Positions 29,256 to 40,768 of a DNA stretch of 64,000 nucleotides are shown here, piece by piece (the first letter of the stretch is position 1; each line of letters opens with the position of its first letter). The notes under the pieces are model-generated. The model was not told the DNA's origin, searched no databases, and saw only the letters and a program-made list of their open reading frames with translations. The position numbers and the translations under genes were made by a program. Source of the stretch: Pseudomonadota bacterium (lineage in GTDB: Bacteria; Pseudomonadota; Gammaproteobacteria; Competibacterales; Competibacteraceae); the NCBI GenBank assembly GCA_030917925.1, contig JAUPTV010000149.1, forward strand, positions 1 to 64,000. The letters run 5' to 3'.

Positions 29256-32200
29256 GTGCATAAAAAAAATAAATCGTCTTTTTTATTCAAAAATGACGAT
29301 ATTGAAGACAGTTACGAGCTTTCCCCAACTCAGGAAGGTATGTTATTGCATACTCTTCGTGAACCCAAAGCGGCCCTGTTTTTTCAGCAAATAGTGATTC
29401 CTTTAAATAATCTTGATGTTTTATCGTTTCTGGAAGCATGGCAATCGGTTGTTGATCGTCACCCTGTTTTGAGAACATCTTTTCACTGGGAGCAACTTGA
29501 TCAGCCCATTCAGGTCGTTCATCGCCAAGTCCAATTGCCGGTTATACAACTGGATTGGCGTGGTCTAAGTAAAAATGAACAGCAGAAGAAAATGAAAATT
29601 TTCTTGCATGAAGACCGGCAACGTGGATGGATATTGAGCCAGGCTCCTTTGTTGCGCTTAGCTTTAATTCAACTGGATGAGACTCACTATGCATGTGTTA
29701 AAAGCCATCACCATCTTCTTTTGGATGCCTGGTCTGGCGCAATAGTATTAGAAGAGGTGAAGGAATCTTACCGAACACTGCGGCGTGGAAAGCATTTAAC
29801 TTTTTTGGAACCAAAGCCCTATCGTAATTATATTGCCTGGTTAAAAAGCCAGGATTTAGCTTTGGCAGAAGCTTTCTGGAAGAAACAACTGGCCGGTTTC
29901 ATGATTCCAACGCCGCCACCTGGTGAAGAAAAGTCTAGTGTTCATGCGCAGTCGGGCGCACGATTTATCAAGCATCAGATAGCGTTATCCGCAGATGCGA
30001 CGGTTGCTTTGCATTCCATTACGCAGCGTTGGCGGATAACGCCCAGTACAGTCATCCAGGGTATTTGGGCATTGTTGCTGTATTTTTGGAGTGGTGAGGA
30101 TGATGTCATTTTTGGCATGACTGTTTCCGGACGTCCCGCCAATTTGGTTGGCGTTGAAGGTATGGTTGGGTTATTTATCAATGCACTGCCTGTTCGGGTA
30201 AAATTGAAACCGGATTTATCTTTGGAAAAATGGCTAAATCATTTGCATAATCAGGCCAATCAGATGCGGGACTATGAGTATAGTCCTCCTGCCCAGATAC
30301 AGGAATGGAGCGAAATCCCGCGAGGAACGCCACTCTTCGAAACGTTAATAACTTTTAATAACCAAACGGTGTTAGGGAAATTGCATGATAATAAATCAAT
30401 TACACCTTTTTATAGGAGTAAAATATCTATAGATGCACAAAAAAGTTATGTACGCGATCTCCCCCTTAATCCGACTAATTATCCACTTTCGCTTGTGATT
30501 ACTGCTGATGAGGGGAAGCAATTTTTGATGGATTTAACGGCGGATGCGCGTCGATTTGATACAGGAATGCTGATTCGATTATTAGAGCAATTACGGATAT
30601 TGCTTGAGGGATTTATAGAAAATCCACAAGGGAATGTTGGCGAATTGTCAATAATGAGTTCATCAGAATGGCAACAATTAGTACATACCTGGAATCAGAC
30701 CGATGTCGACTACCCACGGGCCAGTTGTCTGCATCAATTATTTGAAATTACAGCTAACCGTACTCCTGATGCAGTAGCATTGATTATTGAAGATCAGTGT
30801 ATTACATATGCTGATCTAAACCAGCGCGCCAACCGGTTAGCACACTATCTGCGCGGTCAAGGTATTGGTCCCGAGGCCCTGGTGGGTTTGGCTGTCGAGC
30901 GTTCCCTGGAAATGGCGGTAGGGGTATTGGCGATTCTTAAAGCAGGGGGTGGTTATGTACCCTTGGATCCGGATTATCCGCCAGCACGATTGGCGTTTAT
31001 GATTCGGGATTCCAAAGTCGCCTTATTGCTTACTCAAGAGCGCTTTGTCGCCAGATGGTCAGATTGTGAAGCACCGTTGATCTGTGCGGATCGCGACCAG
31101 AGATTTTGGCTTGATTGTAGTACTGAAAATCCTGACTTGAACAGCTATCCGGAAAATCCGGCTTTTGTGATTTATACATCCGGGTCATCCGGAACGCCTA
31201 AAGGCGTCGTTGTACCGCATCGGGTTTGCGTGAATCGAATGCATGTAGAATCTGAACCCTTTCAGAAGGATGAGATTCTCTGCGTAAAAACTTCTCTGAA
31301 CTTTATCGATTCGGTCTGGGAAATGTTTTCTGCCTGGGCCAACGGTTTACCGACTCGACTCATTTCCAGTAAGCAGATGAAGGATGCTACTTTATTGATT
31401 GAGGCACTGGCCGAATCGCACGTTACGCGGCTGGTTTTGGTCCCTTCTTTGCTCCGTGCTATTCTTGAATCCGGGCAACCCTTGTTACAAAAGCTACCGT
31501 ATTTAAATCATTGGATCAGTAGTGGTGAGCCATTGTCCCGTGATTTATCCCAATCGTTTGCCCAACAACTGCCTGGACGTGTGCTGACTAATCTTTATGG
31601 GACCAGTGAAGTCTGGGATGCGACCCGTTGCGACTCGCGCCAACGTCACCCTGAAGAAGGATTACCGATGGGTCAGCCAATCGGGAATTGCCAGGTTTAT
31701 GTGTTGAACCCGCAATTACGGCCGGTACCTATAGGTGTTCCAGGTGAATTGTATGTGGGCGGCGAAGGGTTGGCGCGAGGCTATCATCACCGGCCAGATT
31801 TGACGGCTGAGCGTTTTTTACCTAATCCGTTCAGCAGCAAGCCGGGGGCACGTTTATATCGAACCGGGGATCGGGTCCGCTGGTTGTCGGATGGCCAACT
31901 GGACTACCTTGGCCGATTCGATCATCAACTCAAGCTGCGCGGATTTCGTGTTGAACCCAGTGAAGTTGAGGCGGTACTGCGTCGCCATCCTGGAATACAT
32001 CAGGCGGTCGTGGTTGCTACCGCCCAACAACAGTTAGCCGCTTATGTCGTATTTGCTGAGGGGTGCACGCCGACGAATGCGGAGTTGCGTGAGTTTTCTC
32101 GTCAGCATTTGCCGGAATATATGGTGCCAGCACTATTTTTACCCCTGGAAAAGTTGCCGATGACGCCTAGCGGCAAAGTCAATCGTCGGGCTTTACCTGC

Positions 32201-35200
32201 GCCGGTGGTGGACTCTCCGGATCAGTCCGGGCAATTGGCGCTGCCCCGTTCCGCAACGGAAATAACTATTGCAGCGGTATGGGCTGAAGTTTTGAAAATA
32301 CCGCAGATTGGCGTACAGGATAATTTTTTCAGTGCAGGGGGACATTCACTATTGGCTATGCAGGTGGTTTCGCGACTCCGTTCGGCATTTGAAATCAATG
32401 TGCCAGTTCAGACGTTATTCGAAGCGCCTACTATTGCCGGGTTAGCCGCATGGATAGAAAAAGCCCGACTGCATCCAGTCGATAGCGCCGTACTGGATTT
32501 AGCGCCAGCGAATAAAGTTGCTCCATCTGATGTTACTACCGGCGAAGTGCGGCGGGTGCCGCAGTCGTTTGCGCAACAACGGCTCTGGTTCTTGGCCCAA
32601 CTGGCACCGGGCAGTTCCCTGTACAATATGATAACGACGGTGCATCTTCAGGGAACGCTTGATCTTGAAGCACTAAAACGCGCTCTTAATGAGTTGGTGC
32701 GTCGCCATGAAACGTTGCGAACAACCTTTATCGCCTGGGATGGCGAACCGGTTCAAATTGTGGCTCCGCCAGCGCCTGTTTATTTGTCTGTCATTGATTT
32801 AAGCAACGTATTAGCGAGTCGTCGTCAAGCTGAATTGCAGCAGATTCGCCGACTGGAAATAGCCCAGCCTTTTGATCTGGCTCAAGGCCCTTTGATTCGT
32901 TTCAAGCTGGCGCAATTATCGGAGCAGCGGCATCTATTACTGTTGACAATGCATCATATTATCACCGATGGTTGGTCAACAATGATCTTGCGGCGTGAGT
33001 TGACCGCTCTTTACGACGCCTACCGGGCTGGCCAGGTTTCGCCACTTCAGGAATTGCCCATTCAGTATGCGGATTTCGCAATCTGGCAGCGGGCCTGGCT
33101 GAGTGGTGAGCGCTTGGCGCAGCAGATTGATTACTGGAAGGGAGCACTGGCAGGCGTTGAGCGTTTGCAGTTACCGACCGATCATCCACGTCCGGCCATG
33201 CCGCGTTACGCGAGCGCGTCCTGTTCGCTGACGCTCAATCCGGTGTTGACCTACCAGTTGCGCGAGTTGTGCCGGGTGGAGGGGGCAACGCCGTTTATGG
33301 GCCTGTTGGCTGCATTCCAGTTTATCCTTGGCGGCTATGCCGGCCAGGACGATGTGACGGCAGGCACGGTGGTCGCCAACCGGCAGCAACCAGAGCTGGA
33401 AGGTCTGATCGGCTTTTTCGCGAACACCCTGGTCCTGCGCACGGACCTGTCGGGGCATCCCACATTCCGTATTCTAATGCAGCGGGTCAAAAAAACCTGC
33501 CTGGCCGCTTTCGATCATCAGGATTTGCCCTTTGAGCGACTGATCGAGGAGATTGCACCACAGCGGAGTATCGGTGTACAGCCGCTGTTCCAGGTTTTGT
33601 TTGTGCTGCAGAACCTGTCGGCTAATGCGGTGGAGTCGGCGCATCGTTCTGCAGCCCCCCAGGCGGACGTGGACATGGCGGCATCCATCTTCTATGACCT
33701 AACCTTGTCGTTAATGGAATCGACGGATACCTTTTCAGGGACGCTGCATTACAACACTGATCTGTTCGATGCGGCTACCGCCGAGGGCATTGCCGGGCAT
33801 TTTGTCCTTTTGTTAACACGGGCGCTGGAACAGCCTGACCGTGTGTTGATGGGCGTTGATCTGCTGACGGCAAACGAGCGCCATTGGCTCTTTGCCGATG
33901 GGCGTCGAGAGGTGCCGCTGCCACTATGTGGCCTTCATGAATTATTCGAGGCGCGAGCTGTTAATCAACCCGATCATGTTGCGCTCGAGTGTACGGATGT
34001 CGTATTGACTTACCGTGAACTGGATCATTGCGCCAACCGCCTGGCGCATCGTTTGCGCCGCTTGGGCATTCGTCCTGAAACCAGCGTAGCCATGTATCTG
34101 GAGCGCAGCCCGGAGGCCATTATCGCCCTGCTGGGCATCCTGAAAGCGGGAGGAGTCTATACGCCGCTGGATACGGCGCTGCCGCCCGACCGTATCGCCC
34201 TGATTCTTGCGGACGCCCGGCCCGGAGTGGTACTCACACAGCAGGCGCTGCGGTCCAGTTTACCGGCTATTACAGGACAGATTTTGTGTCTGGATGAGGC
34301 AATGCCGAATCTGGCGCAGCAGGATATGGGGCCGTTTGAGACCGCGATCAATCCTGGCCATTTGGCCTATATTCTCTTTACCTCGGGTTCGACTGGCCGA
34401 CCGAAAGGGGTGATGGTCGAGCATCGAAATATTGTGCAAACCATTCTCAATCAGATCCCCGTATTTGGCTTGACGCCGGATTGCCGGGTGCTGATGACCC
34501 ATGCCCTGACTTTTGACGCCTCGCTTGGCGAGATTTTCCGCACACTGGTCTCGGGGGCAACTCTGTGCCTGGCACGTCGCGAAGAGTTATTGCCGGGTCC
34601 GGATCTGCTGACCTTATTGCGCGAGCGCCACATCAGCACCGTCACCTTGTCCGCGGTGCTGCTGGCGGCGCTGCCCTATGCTGATTTGCCGGAACTCAAG
34701 ACGCTGACGGTTGGAGGCAGCGCGCTGGCATCCGAGGTAGCGGAGCGTTGGGCGAAGGGCCGCCGCTTGCTGAATGGTTATGGACCGACCGAAGCCGCGA
34801 TTGGCGTGACCCTGGCCGATGGGTGGGTGTACGGGCGCAAGCCGCCACTGGGTCGAACCTTGCCCAATGTCCGGGCTTACGTCGTCAATGCCGCGATGCA
34901 GTTATTGCCTCCAGGTATGCCCGGCGAACTGTATCTGGGGGGACCTGGCCTGGCGCGGGGTTATCTCGACCGACCTGATTTGACCGCTGAGCGATTTGTG
35001 CCGGATCCATTCAGCGCCATTCCCGGAGCGCGACTGTATCGGACCGGAGATCGGGTGCGCTGGTTGGCGGATGGACAACTGGATTTTCTCGGACGCGTCG
35101 ATGAGCAGGTAAAAATTCGCGGCTATCGCATCGAACCTGGCGAAATTGCCGCCGCACTGCGCAGGCATTCTGCGATACATGATGTGGCGGTGCTGGCGCA

Positions 35201-36869
35201 ACCGGATCGCGCCGGGGAGTTGCGGCTGATTGCCTATATTGTTCCAGCCGCGATGGATGGTACACAGGACCACTCAATGAATCCGCTGATGGGCAAAGAG
35301 GCCGCCGATACAGCGATTGATCCGAGGCTGAATTTCGAGGGCTGGACCTGCAGTTTCACCGGCAAGCCCATGCCAGTTGATGAAATGTGCGACTGGGCCG
35401 ACGCGACACGAGCGCGCATCGCCAGTTATCGCCCGCAAGAAGTACTTGAGATGGTTGGACGCGGTGCGGGTTTGATGCTGTTTCGCCTGGCACCCCTGTG
35501 TCGCCGATATGTTGGCGTCGATTTTGCTGAGGGGGTGCTCGAATGGACGCGCCGCCATCTGCCGTTGCTTGATGATAGCGGGTGCAAAGTTGAGCTACAG
35601 CACCGTCGTGCTGATGAACTTGATGATTGGCCGGCAGCGTCGTTTGATTGCGTCGTGTTGAATTCGGTCGTGCAGCATTTCTCGGATGTCGATGATCTAT
35701 TGAAGATACTGCATTCGGTGGTCAGGCTGGTGCGGCCAGGCGGTCATGTCTTTGTCGGCGATGTGAGGAACTTCAAGTTACTGGAAGCGTTTCATGCATC
35801 CGTACAGTTGGCGCGCGCGGCGGCGACCACGACGGGAACGGCCTTGGCGCAGCGCGTGCGCCGTCACGTCGCTGCGGAGCGCGAGTTGACCATTGACCCG
35901 GCTTTGTTTGTCCGTCTGGCCCGGGAATGGCCATCGATTAGTCATGTGCAGGCGCTGCCCAAGTCCGGGCGGATTCACAACGAATTGAGTTCTTATCGCT
36001 ACGACGTTGTCCTGGATATTGCCGGAACGCCGCCAACCATACCAAGCGTGGATTGGGTGACGTGGAGTTGGCCAGCGCCCATCGCCGGGTTGACAGCGCT
36101 TCGTCATATTTTAATGGGTAGCCCGATGCAATATGGTATACGGGGCATCCCTAATGCGCGTACATTGGACGACGCTCAGTTACTGGTCTGGTTAAATGAG
36201 CAGCCTGAGTTATTGACGGCGGCGCAGTTGCGCGAGAATTTGGTGCACGTCAACTCAGGAGTAGAGCCTGATGATTTGGTAGACCTTGGGCGGGAACTGG
36301 GCTACAAGGTCGAGTTAAGCTGGCTGTGTAGCGATGTAGAAGGTCGGTTTGACGCTTTGTTTGTACGTGATGGTTTGGCCGTTGAATTTGTGTTTCCGGT
36401 TGAGGCCGATCCGGTTCGGGCCTGGGATACTCTGGCGAACAGTCCTGCATGGGAATCGGATAGTCGGAATTTGACGGTCGAACTTCGAGATTATCTGGCG
36501 CGGCAATTACCGGAATACATGATTCCGACCTCGTTCGTACTCATGGATCGATTACCGTTGACTGTGAATAACAAGCTGGATCGTCAAGCGTTACCCATAC
36601 CTACGGAAGAGGAAACATCCGCTAACTTGTCCGGCCGGTATGTAGCCCCACGGACGGTTACTGAGAAAGCCCTGGCCTCGATTTGGGCCGATCTGTTGCG
36701 ATTAGAGCGTGTGGGCATTCATGACAATTTCTTCGAATTAGGCGGTGACTCGATTCTGAGTATTCGGGTCATTGCCAGGGCAGGCGAGGCTGGACTTAAA
36801 TTAACAGCCCAGGATATGTATCGTTATCAAACGGTGGCCGAATTGGCGCTAATTAATGACCCTGAATAG
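29256..36869 (+). CDS. Two-module nonribosomal peptide synthetase with embedded methyltransferase
   Basis: 2537 residues, domain order C-A-T-C-A(MT)-T, no thioesterase. C1 (~17-450) has [11 protein letters not shown]1 (~490-990) has [15 protein letters not shown]; its pocket reads Ile235, Asp236, Trp239 ([11 protein letters not shown]), with ISSGE and [10 protein letters not shown], close to the beta-alanine archetype in which the Asp is shifted to position 236. T1 serine is in [12 protein letters not shown] (~1030). C2 has HHIITDGWS (~1232). A2 (~1560-2000) has DASLGEIF; specificity is unclear. A methyltransferase (~2040-2250) interrupts A2 between motifs A8 and A10, with [10 protein letters not shown] as SAM loop. 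T2 serine is in [11 protein letters not shown] (~2498). The N-terminal C domain implies an acyl or peptidyl donor from elsewhere. GTG start with an AGG-type site upstream. Confidence 0.95.
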   Translation: MHKKNKSSFLFKNDDIEDSYELSPTQEGMLLHTLREPKAALFFQQIVIPLNNLDVLSFLEAWQSVVDRHPVLRTSFHWEQLDQPIQVVHRQVQLPVIQLDWRGLSKNEQQKKMKIFLHEDRQRGWILSQAPLLRLALIQLDETHYACVKSHHHLLLDAWSGAIVLEEVKESYRTLRRGKHLTFLEPKPYRNYIAWLKSQDLALAEAFWKKQLAGFMIPTPPPGEEKSSVHAQSGARFIKHQIALSADATVALHSITQRWRITPSTVIQGIWALLLYFWSGEDDVIFGMTVSGRPANLVGVEGMVGLFINALPVRVKLKPDLSLEKWLNHLHNQANQMRDYEYSPPAQIQEWSEIPRGTPLFETLITFNNQTVLGKLHDNKSITPFYRSKISIDAQKSYVRDLPLNPTNYPLSLVITADEGKQFLMDLTADARRFDTGMLIRLLEQLRILLEGFIENPQGNVGELSIMSSSEWQQLVHTWNQTDVDYPRASCLHQLFEITANRTPDAVALIIEDQCITYADLNQRANRLAHYLRGQGIGPEALVGLAVERSLEMAVGVLAILKAGGGYVPLDPDYPPARLAFMIRDSKVALLLTQERFVARWSDCEAPLICADRDQRFWLDCSTENPDLNSYPENPAFVIYTSGSSGTPKGVVVPHRVCVNRMHVESEPFQKDEILCVKTSLNFIDSVWEMFSAWANGLPTRLISSKQMKDATLLIEALAESHVTRLVLVPSLLRAILESGQPLLQKLPYLNHWISSGEPLSRDLSQSFAQQLPGRVLTNLYGTSEVWDATRCDSRQRHPEEGLPMGQPIGNCQVYVLNPQLRPVPIGVPGELYVGGEGLARGYHHRPDLTAERFLPNPFSSKPGARLYRTGDRVRWLSDGQLDYLGRFDHQLKLRGFRVEPSEVEAVLRRHPGIHQAVVVATAQQQLAAYVVFAEGCTPTNAELREFSRQHLPEYMVPALFLPLEKLPMTPSGKVNRRALPAPVVDSPDQSGQLALPRSATEITIAAVWAEVLKIPQIGVQDNFFSAGGHSLLAMQVVSRLRSAFEINVPVQTLFEAPTIAGLAAWIEKARLHPVDSAVLDLAPANKVAPSDVTTGEVRRVPQSFAQQRLWFLAQLAPGSSLYNMITTVHLQGTLDLEALKRALNELVRRHETLRTTFIAWDGEPVQIVAPPAPVYLSVIDLSNVLASRRQAELQQIRRLEIAQPFDLAQGPLIRFKLAQLSEQRHLLLLTMHHIITDGWSTMILRRELTALYDAYRAGQVSPLQELPIQYADFAIWQRAWLSGERLAQQIDYWKGALAGVERLQLPTDHPRPAMPRYASASCSLTLNPVLTYQLRELCRVEGATPFMGLLAAFQFILGGYAGQDDVTAGTVVANRQQPELEGLIGFFANTLVLRTDLSGHPTFRILMQRVKKTCLAAFDHQDLPFERLIEEIAPQRSIGVQPLFQVLFVLQNLSANAVESAHRSAAPQADVDMAASIFYDLTLSLMESTDTFSGTLHYNTDLFDAATAEGIAGHFVLLLTRALEQPDRVLMGVDLLTANERHWLFADGRREVPLPLCGLHELFEARAVNQPDHVALECTDVVLTYRELDHCANRLAHRLRRLGIRPETSVAMYLERSPEAIIALLGILKAGGVYTPLDTALPPDRIALILADARPGVVLTQQALRSSLPAITGQILCLDEAMPNLAQQDMGPFETAINPGHLAYILFTSGSTGRPKGVMVEHRNIVQTILNQIPVFGLTPDCRVLMTHALTFDASLGEIFRTLVSGATLCLARREELLPGPDLLTLLRERHISTVTLSAVLLAALPYADLPELKTLTVGGSALASEVAERWAKGRRLLNGYGPTEAAIGVTLADGWVYGRKPPLGRTLPNVRAYVVNAAMQLLPPGMPGELYLGGPGLARGYLDRPDLTAERFVPDPFSAIPGARLYRTGDRVRWLADGQLDFLGRVDEQVKIRGYRIEPGEIAAALRRHSAIHDVAVLAQPDRAGELRLIAYIVPAAMDGTQDHSMNPLMGKEAADTAIDPRLNFEGWTCSFTGKPMPVDEMCDWADATRARIASYRPQEVLEMVGRGAGLMLFRLAPLCRRYVGVDFAEGVLEWTRRHLPLLDDSGCKVELQHRRADELDDWPAASFDCVVLNSVVQHFSDVDDLLKILHSVVRLVRPGGHVFVGDVRNFKLLEAFHASVQLARAAATTTGTALAQRVRRHVAAERELTIDPALFVRLAREWPSISHVQALPKSGRIHNELSSYRYDVVLDIAGTPPTIPSVDWVTWSWPAPIAGLTALRHILMGSPMQYGIRGIPNARTLDDAQLLVWLNEQPELLTAAQLRENLVHVNSGVEPDDLVDLGRELGYKVELSWLCSDVEGRFDALFVRDGLAVEFVFPVEADPVRAWDTLANSPAWESDSRNLTVELRDYLARQLPEYMIPTSFVLMDRLPLTVNNKLDRQALPIPTEEETSANLSGRYVAPRTVTEKALASIWADLLRLERVGIHDNFFELGGDSILSIRVIARAGEAGLKLTAQDMYRYQTVAELALINDPE

Positions 36870-36880
36870 GAGATACAAAA

Positions 36881-37879
36881 ATGAACGCAGATTTATCTAT
36901 TTACCGTAGCTTTTTTAGACATTCCAATAAATTTTGGCTAATACTGAAAGCTTTTTTGTTGGGATTTACCAGCCTATGGATAGCGAGTTTTCCACAACTG
37001 GTGGTTGCTTTTGATAGAATTGATATATCAGAGCCAGCAAGCCAGTGGGTTACCCAAGCGGTCAATATAGAACGCTTGGAACAAGGTTTTTTCTTCAGTA
37101 AGCTAGCCAAAAGCCGGGTTAGCTACCATATATACAAGCCAGAATCTTACGAAACTGAAACCAAGCGCCGTTTTCCAGTTATTTATTGGTTGCATGGGGT
37201 AGGGGGTGGATTGAAGGGGCTTTCCAAAGTCGCTAAATATTTCGACCTTGCGATTCAACAAAATAAGATACCCCCGGTGCTGATTGTCTTTCCTTATGGT
37301 ATGAATGTCAGTTTGTGGTCAGATTCCAAAGATGGAAGCATACCCATGGAGAGTGTGATTTTACGGGAATTGTTACCCCATATTGATGCGACTTTTCGTA
37401 CAGTTCCAGAACGAAAATCGCGGATGGTAGAAGGCTATAGTATGGGTGGCTATGGCGCTGCTCGCTTTGGCTTCAAATATCCTGAAATATTTGGGGCTAT
37501 TTCGATGATTGCTGCCGGTCCGTTGCAACAGGAGTTGGTCGCTGCGGATGGACCCGCTCAAAATGCTCAACTTCGCATGAACGTGTTGCGGACGGTATTT
37601 GGAAACGATCAAGGATATTTTAAATCAACAAGCCCATGGAAGTTAGTGGAGAGGAATGCCCATTTGCTGCGCAATAAAACTATACTTCGTATATTGGTAG
37701 GAGAACGCGATCAATTATTGCAAGCTAATATACGATTTTCTGAATATATTGATCACTTGGGGATTTCCCATGAATTTCGTATTGTACCAGGCGTTGATCA
37801 TAATGCGTTGGCAGTTTATCAGGGCATAGGGGAAGCAAACTGGGCATTTTATAGGAGTTTTTTTAAGGACAAGCTTTAA
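36881..37879 (+). CDS. Secreted alpha/beta-hydrolase esterase (esterase D/Ag85-like)
   Basis: 332 residues with a signal-anchor-like N-terminus (FWLILKAFLLGFTSLWIASF). The fold shows FPVIYWLHGVGGGLKGLSKV, the nucleophile elbow VEGYSMGGYGAARFGFKYPE with Ser near residue 187, an Asp in VGERDQL and the His in VPGVDHNALAVYQG. This matches PF00756 putative esterases. It begins 12 bases after the NRPS stop with an AGGAGA site, so it is in the NRPS operon. Because the NRPS lacks a thioesterase it might be suspected to release the product, but export signals argue for acting on the exported product instead. Confidence 0.85.
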   Translation: MNADLSIYRSFFRHSNKFWLILKAFLLGFTSLWIASFPQLVVAFDRIDISEPASQWVTQAVNIERLEQGFFFSKLAKSRVSYHIYKPESYETETKRRFPVIYWLHGVGGGLKGLSKVAKYFDLAIQQNKIPPVLIVFPYGMNVSLWSDSKDGSIPMESVILRELLPHIDATFRTVPERKSRMVEGYSMGGYGAARFGFKYPEIFGAISMIAAGPLQQELVAADGPAQNAQLRMNVLRTVFGNDQGYFKSTSPWKLVERNAHLLRNKTILRILVGERDQLLQANIRFSEYIDHLGISHEFRIVPGVDHNALAVYQGIGEANWAFYRSFFKDKL

Positions 37880-37936
37880 GCTTATTCATCCGGTTAATTG
37901 CACATTACCCAGGAACGCTTTTCAATTAATGTTTCC

Positions 37937-37980
37937 AGCATAGGTTGAAAGACTTCTTGAAAGACTTCCTAACCTATGCT
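37937..37980 (+). promoter_or_regulatory. Hairpin with tandem 12-mers enclosing a start codon
   Basis: AGCATAGGTT (37937-37946) and AACCTATGCT (37971-37980) are exact inverted copies. Between them two perfect tandem copies of TTGAAAGACTTC lie at 37945-37956 and 37957-37968. The ATG of the next gene (37976) is inside the right arm, so in mRNA the start codon would be paired. No ordinary ribosome site is seen. It may act as translational control. Confidence 0.5.
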
Positions 37981-40330
37981 CCAACTACGCAATGACCTCA
38001 TTTTGTCGCCAGCCAGGGAAGGCGAATGTCTTTTGGTGCGCGAGCCTGAATCCGGGGCGGTGTTCGAGTTTGGCGAGCAGGAAGCTTTTCTCATTGCTGC
38101 CCTGCGCAAACCTTATGATCCTGTCAAGCTGATGTCGGTGTTCAACGCCCGATTTGGCGTTAACGATGGCGTCCATGAGCTTCAGGAGTTTCTGGGCATT
38201 CTCGCAGATTGGGGGCTTTTGGAAGATCGACCCGGCAAGTCGGCATCCATGGACGGGAAGGACCAGCATCCGGATGCTTCGACTGATCATGCGTATGCCC
38301 GCGTGAAGCACGATGATCAGGACGACGATGACGCCGGGATTCAGCGCAACAATCGTTGGCATCTATTCCGGCCCGAGGGGCTGTTTGATGCACTCGATCA
38401 GGCTTTTTCCCCGCTGCGAAAACTGGTTTGGCTAATACCGGTTCTGGTTGTCTACAGTGTGATCGCAATATGGTTTAATCGCCATTTTATCGTCGATTCG
38501 ATGGCCACTGCCAATTTGCATTTTGGTTTAATCGGGCGATTTGTTTTTGTTGCCATTACGGTGAACCTTGTCGTTCAGTTATTTCGTGGAGTTGTCGCTC
38601 GACATTATGGAATGCGCGTTCCCAGTTTTGGCATGGTGCTGGCGTTTGGTCTGATTCCGCGTTTTAATACTCAAATACTTCCTCATTCAGAATGGGCGAA
38701 ATCCGAGAGACTTTGGTTCGCTTCTACGTCGCTATGGGTGCAGTTAGCCCTTTTCACGACGGGGGTCACGCTATGGCTTACCACAAGGCCATCAGGTAGT
38801 TTACTATCAACAGTCGGTGCTGAATTAGCCCTGGTTTCTGCAATAAGCTTTCTCCTCGTAGCGAATCCTCTTTGGGGAGGGGATGGCTACAACCTGCTGG
38901 CTGTCCAAATAGAATCGCCGAACCTCCGCCAACGAGCAAAAAACTCGTTAAAGGCCTTGTTTACTGGGCGTCCAAAAGTTATTGCTAAATATTCCAAGGA
39001 TTCGTGGACACTTGCTATTTTTGCTGTCGCATCGATTGCATTCCCTGTGGCATTATTTACCTTCATTGCCATCAGTGCTGCGCAACGGCTGGAATCAAAC
39101 TTTCAGGGTGCTGGAGTAGCCCTGTTTCTGGTTCTCCTGATTTATATGACGCGGCACACTTTGCGCAGCGTCAGATCCCGTAAGGAAGAAGCAACGCAAT
39201 GGGTGAGCAGGGGAGTTTTCACTCAAGGGCAAATTGCAACGCCGGCACCGGTCACGCTTGCTCAGAGAGCATCGGCCAAAACAGCAGAGCCAGTGACAAC
39301 AGACTTGGCCAGGAAAAGCCAGCGATTACGTTATCTGGTTGCGGTCTTGCTGATCGTTATTCTACTTCTGCCATATCCCTATGAAACGGGTGGCATAGCT
39401 CATATTTTTCCGGTGGCCCAGCATGAAGTTTATGCGGAAACCAATGGCATCATCGAGCAGGTTCATTATTCTGGCGGCGAATGGGTGACGCAAGGAACCG
39501 TCATCGCTGAAATGGCCAGTCACCGCCAAAGAAAAGACGTTATGATGACTCAAGCTACGATCCAGGCTAAACAGCGAGACATTGATCGTCTGCGCAGCAC
39601 GCCTTCTGCCGAATCAATTCGGCTTGTAGAAGAGCAACTGACGACAGCACGTCTGGATTTGCGTTACAGCCTCGAGGAAGCCAATCGATTTGAAAAACTG
39701 TTTACCAAGGGAATGGTGTCCGTGCAGTCCTATAATGACGTCAAGAAACAGCGCGATCTCCATCGTCAAATTGTCCAGGAAAAGCGCGCCAGTCTGGACG
39801 CCCTGAAAGTGCAGATTAACCCCAATGAGATTGCCTCTGCCGAAGCTGAATTGCAGAAACTGCGGGAGGATCTGATCTTTTATAACGAACAATTGCGCCG
39901 CACTCGGCTACAGATGCCGATTTTCGGGCGTATTGCGACTACCAAGCTACAAGATCTCCGCAATAAATACCTTGAAGAAGGGCAGCTTTTTTGCACGGTG
40001 GAGGATGCCCGTCAAGTCAGAGTGGAAATCGCTGTTCCAGAAGCGGAGATCTACGAAGTCACTATTGGTGATCGGGTGCGGCTTAAAACCTGGGCGGAAC
40101 CCACACGAATCTTTAGTGGTACGGTCGCTGAAATTGCCCCTCAAGCAACCCAGGAAACCTATGGGAATATCATCATGGTCATGGCCATACTCCCTAACGC
40201 TGATCTGACCCTGAGGACGGGAATGACGGGATATGCCAAGATTCAAGGTGAGAAAACCCTGATGGGCGCGGCTTTTACCAGAGCGCTGGTCAGATTTTTC
40301 CTCATTGAGGTCTGGTCGTGGCTGCCATAG
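37976..40330 (+). CDS. PqqD / M50-like membrane / HlyD-type fusion protein
   Basis: 784 residues. Residues 1-88 resemble PqqD/RRE ([36 protein letters not shown]). Residues ~90-125 are an acidic linker. Residues ~150-470 hold several membrane helices as in peptidase M50-like exporters, but the place where HExxH is expected reads [10 protein letters not shown] (203-212), so no zinc protease site remains. Residues ~470-780 are a HlyD-like adaptor with a biotinyl-lipoyl hairpin ([20 protein letters not shown]), coiled coil and the [13 protein letters not shown] beta-barrel end. It probably exports or handles the NRPS product together with unlinked components. Confidence 0.8.
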   Translation: MLQLRNDLILSPAREGECLLVREPESGAVFEFGEQEAFLIAALRKPYDPVKLMSVFNARFGVNDGVHELQEFLGILADWGLLEDRPGKSASMDGKDQHPDASTDHAYARVKHDDQDDDDAGIQRNNRWHLFRPEGLFDALDQAFSPLRKLVWLIPVLVVYSVIAIWFNRHFIVDSMATANLHFGLIGRFVFVAITVNLVVQLFRGVVARHYGMRVPSFGMVLAFGLIPRFNTQILPHSEWAKSERLWFASTSLWVQLALFTTGVTLWLTTRPSGSLLSTVGAELALVSAISFLLVANPLWGGDGYNLLAVQIESPNLRQRAKNSLKALFTGRPKVIAKYSKDSWTLAIFAVASIAFPVALFTFIAISAAQRLESNFQGAGVALFLVLLIYMTRHTLRSVRSRKEEATQWVSRGVFTQGQIATPAPVTLAQRASAKTAEPVTTDLARKSQRLRYLVAVLLIVILLLPYPYETGGIAHIFPVAQHEVYAETNGIIEQVHYSGGEWVTQGTVIAEMASHRQRKDVMMTQATIQAKQRDIDRLRSTPSAESIRLVEEQLTTARLDLRYSLEEANRFEKLFTKGMVSVQSYNDVKKQRDLHRQIVQEKRASLDALKVQINPNEIASAEAELQKLREDLIFYNEQLRRTRLQMPIFGRIATTKLQDLRNKYLEEGQLFCTVEDARQVRVEIAVPEAEIYEVTIGDRVRLKTWAEPTRIFSGTVAEIAPQATQETYGNIIMVMAILPNADLTLRTGMTGYAKIQGEKTLMGAAFTRALVRFFLIEVWSWLP

Positions 40331-40367
40331 GCAATTGACTGATTTACAACCGAGTGAGAACTACGCT

Positions 40368-40595
40368 ATGGGATGGGATGAGGAAGAAGACCAGACGATC
40401 TATAAAGTCGTTATCAATCATGAGGAGCAATATTCGATTTGGCCGATTGAGCGAGAGAATCCTCTGGGCTGGACGGATGAGGGTAAAATCGGGTCCAGGC
40501 AGGATTGTCTGGAATATATTGCTCAGGTCTGGACTGATATGCGTCCGTTGAGTCTGCGTCAGCAAATGGATACGGCAACACCAAAGTCTGAATGA
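40368..40595 (+). CDS. MbtH-like NRPS accessory protein
   Basis: 75 residues starting [20 protein letters not shown]. The family pattern is clear: [15 protein letters not shown], then [20 protein letters not shown], with the three conserved Trp residues. MbtH-like proteins bind and activate NRPS adenylation domains. It is the last gene of the NRPS locus, 37 bases after the HlyD-type gene and just before a terminator. A longer in-frame start at 40305 would overlap the preceding gene and is unlikely. Confidence 0.92.
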   Translation: MGWDEEEDQTIYKVVINHEEQYSIWPIERENPLGWTDEGKIGSRQDCLEYIAQVWTDMRPLSLRQQMDTATPKSE

Positions 40596-40609
40596 CAGAA
40601 TGGTATTCA

Positions 40610-40631
40610 AGCCGCGTTTAGCGGCTTTTTT
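40610..40631 (+). terminator. Terminator of the NRPS operon
   Basis: GCCGC/GCGGC stem with loop GTTTA (plus one flanking A-T pair) followed by six Ts, 15 bases after the mbtH-like stop. A clear intrinsic terminator. Confidence 0.85.
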
Positions 40632-40643
40632 GATGGAAGCAGA

Positions 40644-40673
40644 AATTCAAGATAATCAGCATAATCTTGAATT
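40644..40673. promoter_or_regulatory. Candidate operator upstream of the kfrA-like gene
   Basis: AATTCAAGAT and ATCTTGAATT are perfect 10-bp inverted arms separated by 10 bases, 51 bases upstream of the -10 box at 40724. KfrA proteins are known to bind repeats in their own promoter regions; this is the best candidate here. Confidence 0.4.
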
Positions 40674-40700
40674 ATTCATAAAAATAATCATAAAAACACA

Positions 40701-40729
40701 TGTTATGTAATCATTTATTAAGATATAAT
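40701..40729 (+). promoter_or_regulatory. Candidate promoter of the kfrA-like gene
   Basis: A perfect -10 TATAAT lies at 40724-40729 with a weak -35 TGTTAT 17 bases earlier, in an AT-rich stretch 40 bases upstream of the ATG. Confidence 0.5.
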
Positions 40730-40768
40730 CCGTATCCAATCTCGATAATCACTCTCAGGAGTCCTGCC

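Noticed and set aside
33934-35260. Assigning the amino acid of the second adenylation domain
   Set aside because: The pocket residues I read by eye do not match a code I can name reliably.
36881-37879. The esterase as the missing NRPS thioesterase
   Set aside because: It has a signal-anchor and PF00756-like features, so it should act outside the cytoplasm; a releasing role cannot be supported.
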